From NCBI GenBank assembly GCA_000166735.2, contig AEMJ01000551.1, positions 1 to 33,069 of the forward strand: a stretch of 33,069 bases of DNA, given 5' to 3'. Source of the stretch: Leuconostoc inhae KCTC 3774. GTDB lineage: Bacteria; Bacillota; Bacilli; Lactobacillales; Lactobacillaceae. Within the stretch, counting starts at the first letter, position 1. Each line of letters starts with the position of its first letter. Of the stretch, positions 27,557 to 33,069 are shown piece after piece. The notes beneath the pieces were generated by a model that saw nothing but the letters and a program-made list of their open reading frames with translations, was not told the origin of the DNA and did not search any database. The translations under genes were made by a program, and so were the position numbers.

Positions 27557-28921
27557 TCAACGCCCAACAAAATGAGAAATAAACAACTGTGCGACATTGA
27601 AATAAATCAAAACAGAAGTTAAATCAGATAATGTTGTAATAAATGGCCCACTGGCAACAGCTGGATCAAATCCCATTTTATCAATTAAAACCGGAATTAA
27701 ATAACCGGCTAAATTAGCTACTATAATGGCCATGGTCATTGCAAGTCCAACTGCAAATCCCAGTATACTATTGTGTTTCCATATTGCCACAATAACAAAA
27801 ACAGAGAATCCAGTCGCCATACCAACAATGATGCCAGCCAGAATTTCACTAAAAAAGTTTTTCCAACCACTATTGTCACTACCAACCGCAATACGACGAA
27901 CCGCCAAAGCAAGTGCTTGCGTACCGGCATTTCCGGCAGTTCCAGTAATGAGTGAAATAAAGGCCGCTAAGATTGAAGCCTGCCGCACGAGTTGATCATA
28001 TGAACTAATCAGTGTTGCTGTTGCCATACCAAGTACAAGTAAAGCAATTAGCCATGGTATGCGCTTAATAGCAGAATGCCATGGCGTATCATTAATTTGA
28101 CTCACGTTAACGGCAGCCAAACCAGAATAATCTTCAACGGCCTCTTCGTCAATAACATCAACAATATCATCAACAGTAATAACACCTAACAAACGGTTCT
28201 CATCATCGGTTACAGGAATTGAGAGAAAATTATAATCAGCCACAATTTGAGCGACATCTTCTTGATCGTCACCTGCTTTAACACTAATAATACGATCATT
28301 TGTAATTTCAGAAACTGCTAAATTATCTGGATGCGTTAACAAATCACGAAGTGAAATAACACCAGCCAAACGTTCTTGCAAATCTAATACGTAAACATAA
28401 CTAATAGATTCTGCTGCTAGCGCTTGTTTTTTAACCAAACGCATAACTTCATCAACATGCAGCTCCTCTTCTACTGCTAAATATTCAGTAGACATTAAGG
28501 AACCAGCTGTTTGTTCATCGTAATCAATCAATTTACGAACAGTATCAGCTTCAGATTTTGACATTAAGCTCAGATATGTTGCAACAAGCCTTGCTGGCAT
28601 TTCTTGCAATAAATCAGCTTCATTATCGGCATACATTTCCTGCAAAACAAGCACACCACGTTGTGGCGGTAATTCTTGCAAAAGCTTGACAATATCTACT
28701 TCATCAATATCTAAATTATCAAACACACGCGCTAAAATATCAATAGATAGTAATCGCCATGCAACTGAGCGAAATTGTTCTGGTAAATCGGCATACACCT
28801 GTGCCATTTCAAAATCGTGTAATGATTCAAAACTTTCAATAAATTCAGTATCTTGACCTGAATGTAGAAGATCAGATAAAAATTGGATGGTTTGATAGCG
28901 TTGTTCAATTTGCTCTGCCAT
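27557..28921 (-). CDS. mgtE: Magnesium transporter MgtE
   Basis: A gated Mg2+ channel of the inner membrane. From ATG 28921 (GTGGGG just upstream) it is 454 aa; the frame is open to 28960. It shows an N-terminal alpha-solenoid domain (LQELPPQRGVLVLQEMYADN, MPARLVATYLSLM). The CBS pair is EQTAGSLMSTEYL...DEVMRLV, with VTDDENRLLGVITVDDIVDVI in the second CBS. A plug helix and five membrane spans follow, with the pore motifs GTAGNAGTQALALAVRR and the final DPAVASGPFITTLSDL. Metal sensing is expected in the CBS/N domains. A strong promoter and a long inverted repeat precede it. Confidence 0.94.
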   Translation of the reverse strand: MAEQIEQRYQTIQFLSDLLHSGQDTEFIESFESLHDFEMAQVYADLPEQFRSVAWRLLSIDILARVFDNLDIDEVDIVKLLQELPPQRGVLVLQEMYADNEADLLQEMPARLVATYLSLMSKSEADTVRKLIDYDEQTAGSLMSTEYLAVEEELHVDEVMRLVKKQALAAESISYVYVLDLQERLAGVISLRDLLTHPDNLAVSEITNDRIISVKAGDDQEDVAQIVADYNFLSIPVTDDENRLLGVITVDDIVDVIDEEAVEDYSGLAAVNVSQINDTPWHSAIKRIPWLIALLVLGMATATLISSYDQLVRQASILAAFISLITGTAGNAGTQALALAVRRIAVGSDNSGWKNFFSEILAGIIVGMATGFSVFVIVAIWKHNSILGFAVGLAMTMAIIVANLAGYLIPVLIDKMGFDPAVASGPFITTLSDLTSVLIYFNVAQLFISHFVGR

Positions 28922-28943
28922 AATTACCCCACTTGTTTTGACA

Positions 28944-28993
28944 TTATAATTTCTGGACAAATAGGTGCCTGCTTATTTGTCCAGAAATTATAA
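28944..28993. repeat. 20-bp perfect inverted repeat upstream of mgtE
   Basis: Arms 28944-28963 (TTATAATTTCTGGACAAATA) and 28974-28993 are exact reverse complements around a 10-nt loop. No T run follows on either strand, so it is not a normal terminator. The right arm contains the -10 of the mgtE promoter, so the hairpin would form at the very 5' end of the mgtE mRNA, or act as a DNA operator. Confidence 0.8.
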
Positions 28994-29016
28994 AAAATGC
29001 TCACCAATTATGTCAA
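28987..29016 (-). promoter_or_regulatory. Promoter of mgtE
   Basis: TTGACA (29011-29016, overlapping the stop of the pseudouridine synthase gene), 18-nt spacer and TATAAT (28987-28992) on the minus strand. Confidence 0.75.
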
Positions 29017-29913
29017 ATCGTGTAAGCCTTTTAAATCTTCTGGTAATGTTGTGTTAAATTCTCGATCAGCTTCGATAAAAGGATCATAGAATTTCATATG
29101 ATACGCATGTAAAGCCTGCCGTTTTAAACCATACCATCGTGGTCCACCATACAAGTTATCGCCAACTAATGGGTGCCCTATATTTTGAAAGTGAACACGG
29201 ATTTGGTGTGTCCGACCAGTATGTAATTGCACTTTGACGCGTGTCATCGGTTGCACACCACCGTCATCATAACGGCGCTCCACCCAATACTCTGTACGCG
29301 ATGGCTTCCCATCATCTCGTACTTCGCGTTTAATAAAATCATCATCCATACGCCCAATAGGTGCATGAATATCACCATGATCTTCTGATAAAATACCACT
29401 GACGTAAGCCACATAGAATTTTTCAACCGTATGCTCTTGCAACTGCTGATCCATCACTGCGTGAGCAAAACGGTGCTTAGCTAATAATACAATGCCAGAT
29501 GTATCGCGATCTAATCGTGTCACAACGTGTGGTACTAAATCCTCGGCATTTATCTCTTCTAGGTGCCCTTTTACTTGGTTGACTAGCGTGTGTAATCTGT
29601 CAGCGTGTCCAGGCACTGTTGTGAGACCATAAGGCTTATCAACAACCAACCAATGCTCATTTTCAAAAATAATAGTCAAAGGGTTATAATCTGCCACAAC
29701 AAGATCGTTGCTCTTTTCTGTTGGCATAATAATGGTCACTTGATCGCCATCATCTAAATAGTCAGAGGTGTATACCTGCTTGTCATTTTTTAAAATCGCG
29801 CCACCATTATGTTTCATTTGACTAAACATACGATGTGAGACGCCATGTGCCTGTAAAAATGTTCGTACCTTACGCTGTTCACTGCCAGAATATGTCCATG
29901 TAAATTGCATCAC
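29008..29913 (-). CDS. RluA-family 23S rRNA pseudouridine synthase
   Basis: Converts uridine to pseudouridine in 23S rRNA (RluD-like). At 301 aa it is intact. An S4-like N-terminus (RKVRTFLQAHGVSHRMFSQM) precedes the catalytic domain with DKPYGLTTVPGH, the catalytic Asp in HVVTRLDRDTSGIVLLAK, GKPSRTEYWV, and the conserved TGRTHQIRVHFQNIGHPLVG. The neighbours NAD kinase and relQ give the Firmicute order yjbM-yjbN-yjbO. No Shine-Dalgarno stands next to the ATG. An AAGGGAAG lies beyond an 8-bp hairpin further upstream. Confidence 0.93.
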   Translation of the reverse strand: MMQFTWTYSGSEQRKVRTFLQAHGVSHRMFSQMKHNGGAILKNDKQVYTSDYLDDGDQVTIIMPTEKSNDLVVADYNPLTIIFENEHWLVVDKPYGLTTVPGHADRLHTLVNQVKGHLEEINAEDLVPHVVTRLDRDTSGIVLLAKHRFAHAVMDQQLQEHTVEKFYVAYVSGILSEDHGDIHAPIGRMDDDFIKREVRDDGKPSRTEYWVERRYDDGGVQPMTRVKVQLHTGRTHQIRVHFQNIGHPLVGDNLYGGPRWYGLKRQALHAYHMKFYDPFIEADREFNTTLPEDLKGLHDLT

Positions 29914-29921
29914 TATGTCGT

Positions 29922-29947
29922 GCGTTTAACGATAAATTATTAAACGC
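29922..29947 (-). promoter_or_regulatory. Hairpin between a distant Shine-Dalgarno and the pseudouridine synthase start
   Basis: GCGTTTAA paired with TTAAACGC (8 bp, 10-nt loop). AAGGGAAG runs directly into its 5' arm on the minus strand, and the ATG is about 8-11 nt beyond its 3' end. Folding would bring the purine-rich sequence near the start. Confidence 0.4.
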
Positions 29948-29995
29948 TTCCCTTCATTATTTTAAAACGGCTGGCATCAAGAATGTCCGAGTACG

Positions 29996-30790
29996 TCATT
30001 CGATATCACTAATAAATGCACGATGCACACGTTGCCAAAAATCAACATGCCGATATGCTGCAAAATGCACTTGTTTATCGGCCACACGAAACCGTAATTC
30101 TGTAATACTTTTAACTTTAATATCACTTTGATCATACATGACCAAAAAATGGTCACTTTTTGGTTTCATAATAATTTCTTGACCTTGTGGTACTATCAAT
30201 GGTGAACCCAAAGTCCGAAACACACGATTATTAATAGATGCAATTTCAGACATTTGGATAGCAGATAGACTAGGATGTAATACTGCACCGCCATTTGCCT
30301 TGTTATAGGCAGTTGAACCCGTCGGTGTTGCAACAGAAATGCCATCACCCCGAAAACGTTCAAAAATTTGATTACCTAAATAAATATCAGCAACCAGCGT
30401 ACCAGTTGGTTGCTTAATAGCTGCTTCGTTTAAAGCCAAAAAATGATAGTGCTCGCCACTGTCATAAACAACGGTCATATCTAATAGTGGGTAGCTCACG
30501 CTTTGACTGTTGTCATTTACGAGACTATTAACCAACTCATCAAGTTCTGTGCTCAGCCAATCAGTATAAAACCCAAGATGTCCAGTATGTAGACCCACAA
30601 ATCTTATATGATCAACTTGATCAACATAATGCTGAAAAGCACCCAAAAGTGTGCCATCACCACCAACAGTGACAACAATATCTGGTTCATTATTATCAAT
30701 TATAATATTATTTTTTTTTAGAGCCAGCGTTAATTTTTTTGTAATTGCTTGCGAACTCACAGCATTGTTATTAAAAATTGCTATTTTCAT
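29996..30790 (-). CDS. nadK: NAD kinase
   Basis: Phosphorylates NAD to NADP in the cytosol. 264 aa and intact. The GGDGTLLGAFQ motif has the catalytic Asp. GLHTGHLGFYTDW and LNEAAIK (NE motif) follow, with FRGDGISVATPTGSTAYNK as the glycine-rich NAD site. Translation is coupled to relQ by an ATGA overlap at 30787-30790. With nadV and pnuC in the same window it forms the last step of the nicotinamide-to-NADP route, though it sits in the stringent-response operon as in other Firmicutes. Confidence 0.95.
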   Translation of the reverse strand: MKIAIFNNNAVSSQAITKKLTLALKKNNIIIDNNEPDIVVTVGGDGTLLGAFQHYVDQVDHIRFVGLHTGHLGFYTDWLSTELDELVNSLVNDNSQSVSYPLLDMTVVYDSGEHYHFLALNEAAIKQPTGTLVADIYLGNQIFERFRGDGISVATPTGSTAYNKANGGAVLHPSLSAIQMSEIASINNRVFRTLGSPLIVPQGQEIIMKPKSDHFLVMYDQSDIKVKSITELRFRVADKQVHFAAYRHVDFWQRVHRAFISDIE

Positions 30791-31364
30791 TCTGATGCCC
30801 GAATCTCACTGACTCTTTGATCCCATTCAAAATTATCATCAGCTAAGATTGTTAGCTGCTCGACCATAGGTGCTGGCAAGTTATCCCCATGTTTATAGCG
30901 TAAATCATGTTCAATTGTTGCCCATACATTCATAGCAATTGTGCGTACTTGAATTTCGGCAAGTACTTTACGTTCACCACTATACATTTGAACAGGATAT
31001 TCAATGACAATATGGTATGATCGATACCCTGATGGCTTAGCATTGGTGACATAATCACGTTCTTCTAATATTTGAAAATCTGTTCTGCTACGCAATAATT
31101 CAACAACTGTATAAACGTCTTCGACGTATTTTGTCATAATACGCACGCCAGCAATGTCTTGCAAATCTAAGGACAAACGCGCCTCATCCAAATGACGACG
31201 TACGATTTTTTCTTCAATTGACTCCTGTGTCTTCACACGACCTGTAACGAATTCGATGGGTGAATTTTTACCGTCTTTTTCGAACTGATCACGTAAACCA
31301 CGTAATTTAATTTTAATTCTGTTACCGTCTGCTGGTACGGAACGAAAAACCTATCCCAATCCAT
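30787..31364 (-). pseudogene. relQ: Small alarmone synthetase RelQ (GTP pyrophosphokinase), frameshifted
   Basis: RelQ makes (p)ppGpp from ATP and GDP/GTP without a hydrolase domain. ATG 31364 with AGAGG upstream opens MDWDRFFVPYQQTVTELK and then stops. One A added to the A4 run (T4 on plus, 31311-31314) gives KLRGLRDQFEKDG, SPIEFVTGRVK and the long frame. That frame shows DIAGVRIMTKYVEDV, YVTNAKPSGYRSYHIVIEYP (the GTP-binding G-loop region) and AEIQVRTIAMNVWATIEHDLRYK, the synthetase motifs with the catalytic EIQVRT. The restored protein is 192 aa. A 38-bp near-palindrome lies between it and its promoter region. Confidence 0.92.
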
Positions 31365-31383
31365 GCCGACACCTCTTTCTAGA

Positions 31384-31421
31384 TATCATTGCGATATGGT
31401 CTTGACCATACGACAATGATA
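31384..31421. repeat. 38-bp near-perfect palindrome in the relQ leader
   Basis: TATCATTG-CGA-TATGGTC-TT-GACCATA-CGA-CAATGATA: two pairing blocks (8 and 7 bp) per arm, interrupted by one symmetric 3-nt mismatch block, with 2 bp at the centre. The compact centre favours a DNA operator over an RNA hairpin, though the transcript could also fold. Confidence 0.75.
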
Positions 31422-31460
31422 CATGTGTGTATTAATGTTCAAAAATAAAATATTTTTAAG

Positions 31461-31487
31461 TCGTTATAAACAACGTGCGTATAACGA
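31461..31487. repeat. Inverted repeat in the relQ / spxH intergenic region
   Basis: TCGTTATA (31461-31468) and TATAACGA (31480-31487), 8 bp exact with an 11-nt spacer, upstream of the relQ palindrome and of the spxH promoter. Confidence 0.6.
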
Positions 31488-31543
31488 TCTAATATCATAC
31501 GCTTAATTTTAACACATATTTGGTGTTGATTTGAGCATATCAG

Positions 31544-31572
31544 TCGACAAGTAATCATTTTGCGGGTAGAAT
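31544..31572 (+). promoter_or_regulatory. Promoter of spxH
   Basis: TCGACA (31544-31549), 17-nt spacer and TAGAAT (31567-31572), about 50 nt before the ATG; GGAG precedes the start. Confidence 0.65.
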
Positions 31573-31623
31573 TACAATTTGGATATTAAAAAACCTATCA
31601 AGCAAACATAACGGAGACCAATC

Positions 31624-32228
31624 ATGATTGATATTTATCATTTTTCAAAACCACTTTCAACACATTGCCTAACAACGGAACAATGTTTAACAAACATCAC
31701 CAGCGACATCGCGCAACACGCGCATTTACATTTCGTCCCACTCATCAACATGGATTTCATCGCAAATTTAGAAAATCATGCACTGAATCCTTCAAAAATC
31801 ATCGTATTTCCGATAGTTCCGACATACTTTTTAATGTTATTTTAGACTTTAAAGCTGCTCAACTTGAAGGTAATAAAAAGCACGCAACTTTTTGGTTCAA
31901 TTACAACATGAATTACTCATTAATCAAAAACTTATACAAGCACACTTGTTGCTCAACTTCTGGATAAAATTGGTATCAATCGTGCTAATTTTTAATTAAT
32001 CGCGCTAATAACGAAACAATTTCAGCGATTATTAAAGATCAAAAATTTGCCGAAAAAATCATGCAAAAAAAATGTGCAACCATTGCATTGACCTTTTCCA
32101 AAGAAAACGAAACCCAAGTATTAACTGATTTTTCTGTTAATGATCTAGTACTCGAATTTGCACCACACCTAACGCCAACAGTTGATACAGACCGTCTATT
32201 ACAGAGCCTAAAATCTTATGCTTATTAA
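31624..32228 (+). pseudogene. spxH: SpxH/YjbH-like DsbA-family ClpXP adaptor, broken by four frameshifts
   Basis: SpxH delivers the stress regulator Spx to ClpXP. The pieces are MIDIYHFSKPLSTHCLTTEQ, HLHFVPLINMDF, then ILFNVILDFKAAQLEGNKK (the family's DYKAAQLQGKKK block) and a C-terminal part KFAEKIMQKKCATIALTF. Four single-base additions restore one frame of about 202 aa: A5 at 31794-31798, T5 at 31889-31893, near 31937-31941, and T5 at 31989-31993. It ends LLQSLKSYAY. Divergence from relQ is the conserved Firmicute order, which supports the family call. It is the most damaged gene in the window and may be a real pseudogene. Confidence 0.75.
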
Positions 32229-32272
32229 CAATAAGCGTTTATACTTAACATATTTATGCCATGGAGGTCAAC

Positions 32273-32986
32273 GTGCTATCACAAATGATGATTAGCGAAT
32301 TAACCGGTTATGCGACAAAATTTCAGAATCACACGATTGCTTATCCAAAAATACTGGCTGCCCTATCAACATTACAGGCCCTTAAAAGAAAGCAACTGCC
32401 CTTGATGCCGTTGCCTTCACTTGCTTTTAGTGAGTCACAAATTCTAAAAGATTTACGGCTCATGCCAGTTGATGACTTGCTCTCTGAATTTCGGCAAACC
32501 TTGATTACTGATTTTGGTATTTGGCACCTACCCAATCAACGTTGGATAATCGATTTACATCATTTCATTGCGGGTCGACGAGTACTTGAGATCATGTGCG
32601 GTAATGCCATTATGACATATGCACTAAGGGCAATGGGTGATAACATTATCGCAACCGACAATTTTGCCTGGCAAGGTCAAGATATACAAACGCCTAAACC
32701 TTGGACCCAAGTAACCCAAATGTCCGGGCTAACAGCAATTAATACCTTTCCATTTGATGTCGTTATAATGAGTTGGGCCCCAGATACCGATACTAGTGAT
32801 GTCACCATTTTATCAGCGCTTCGTGAGAAGCAATTCACCGGTGACTTCATTGTTATTGGTGAAAAAAATCAAGCCACTAATTCAAAAAAATTTTGGCAAA
32901 TTGCTGACCTTACCATCTCAAAAACTTTAAATCAGCATCATCAACAATTTGATTTCATTCATGATCAAGTTTTTATAGTTAAATGA
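32273..32986 (+). CDS. SAM-dependent methyltransferase-like protein of unknown function
   Basis: Probably 237 aa from GTG 32273, because GGAGG sits 5 nt before it; the in-frame ATG at 32261 overlaps that GGAGG. A Rossmann-type motif I is visible (RRVLEIMCGNAIMTYALRAM), followed by an acidic strand-2 end (NIIATDNFAW), and later FDVVIMSWAPD, resembling the motif IV region of methyltransferases. The N-terminal 90 residues are helical and unfamiliar. I cannot name a substrate. It follows the broken spxH by 44 nt on the same strand and is probably co-transcribed. A strong terminator follows. Confidence 0.6.
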   Translation: MLSQMMISELTGYATKFQNHTIAYPKILAALSTLQALKRKQLPLMPLPSLAFSESQILKDLRLMPVDDLLSEFRQTLITDFGIWHLPNQRWIIDLHHFIAGRRVLEIMCGNAIMTYALRAMGDNIIATDNFAWQGQDIQTPKPWTQVTQMSGLTAINTFPFDVVIMSWAPDTDTSDVTILSALREKQFTGDFIVIGEKNQATNSKKFWQIADLTISKTLNQHHQQFDFIHDQVFIVK

Positions 32987-32991
32987 TCAAC

Positions 32992-33041
32992 GAAAAGGCT
33001 TCAAAGCTGCTAGAAAAATCTAACAGCTTTGAAGCCTTTTC
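32992..33041. terminator. Terminator after the methyltransferase-like gene
   Basis: An 18-bp perfect stem (GAAAAGGCTTCAAAGCTG and its complement) topped by TAGA/TCTA. A-rich and T-rich ends allow use from both strands. Confidence 0.85.
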
Positions 33042-33069
33042 TTGTGTCATTTTTTAATATGTCATCAAA

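Noticed and set aside
1-33069. Mobile element, CRISPR array, tRNA, toxin-antitoxin or phage-defence island
   Set aside because: Looked for repeats with regular spacing, transposase or integrase motifs, cloverleaf sequences and small paired ORFs; none found. The content is housekeeping and biosynthetic.

Overview
The window is a stretch of low-GC Firmicute chromosome. Gene content and order point to a lactic acid bacterium of the Leuconostoc group: RexAB-type (AddAB) recombination nuclease genes, a lysine-riboswitch-controlled acetylated-DAP lysine operon, argG-argH-argF, and the Firmicute block spxH / relQ-nadK-rluD-mgtE. The genus is an inference from this content. I see no insertion sequence, phage, tRNA, rRNA or CRISPR array.

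Layout. Positions 1-6600 (minus strand) hold rexB-rexA (addB-addA, the latter running off the left edge), a DUF402 nucleotide phosphatase, a small coiled-coil protein and recX. Positions 6950-12165 (minus) hold the lysine/DAP operon lysA-dapD-N-acetyl-DAP deacetylase-dapA-dapB, with its promoter, lysine riboswitch and conditional terminator. Positions 12174-14435 (minus) are an NAD-salvage operon: an XRE-type regulator, nadV (nicotinamide phosphoribosyltransferase) and a small unrecognised HTH-like protein. Next come a DedA membrane protein (minus) and, divergent from it, a nucleoside deoxyribosyltransferase and pnuC (plus), with a structured RNA leader in front of pnuC. rpmF, cutC and rqcH (fbpA) follow on plus. 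A minus-strand M20 peptidase and a plus-strand MFS exporter are divergent; the exporter has an attenuator-like leader. Positions 22680-26403 (minus) are the arginine operon argG-argH-argF with a likely ARG box over its promoter. Then come an LCP cell-wall ligase, mgtE, an RluA-family pseudouridine synthase, NAD kinase and relQ (all minus), and, divergent, a broken spxH and an unrecognised methyltransferase-like gene.

Themes. Nicotinamide/NAD metabolism recurs (nadV, pnuC, the deoxyribosyltransferase next to pnuC, NAD kinase), as do lysine/peptidoglycan precursor and arginine synthesis and stringent/Spx stress control.

The most striking global feature is about twenty reading-frame breaks. At least fourteen genes are affected, nearly always by the apparent loss of one base from an A/T run (usually A6 where A7 restores the frame). 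In each case one added or removed base restores a family-typical protein with no other stop. This looks far more like homopolymer sequencing error, or a very recent indel-mutator history, than old gene decay. I label such genes pseudogene as read, and give the restored lengths.

The best candidates for something new are the pnuC leader RNA, the regulator-nadV-small-HTH operon, three genes with leaderless-mRNA architecture (recX, cutC and the nadV regulator), a 38-bp near-palindrome before relQ and a 20-bp perfect inverted repeat before mgtE.
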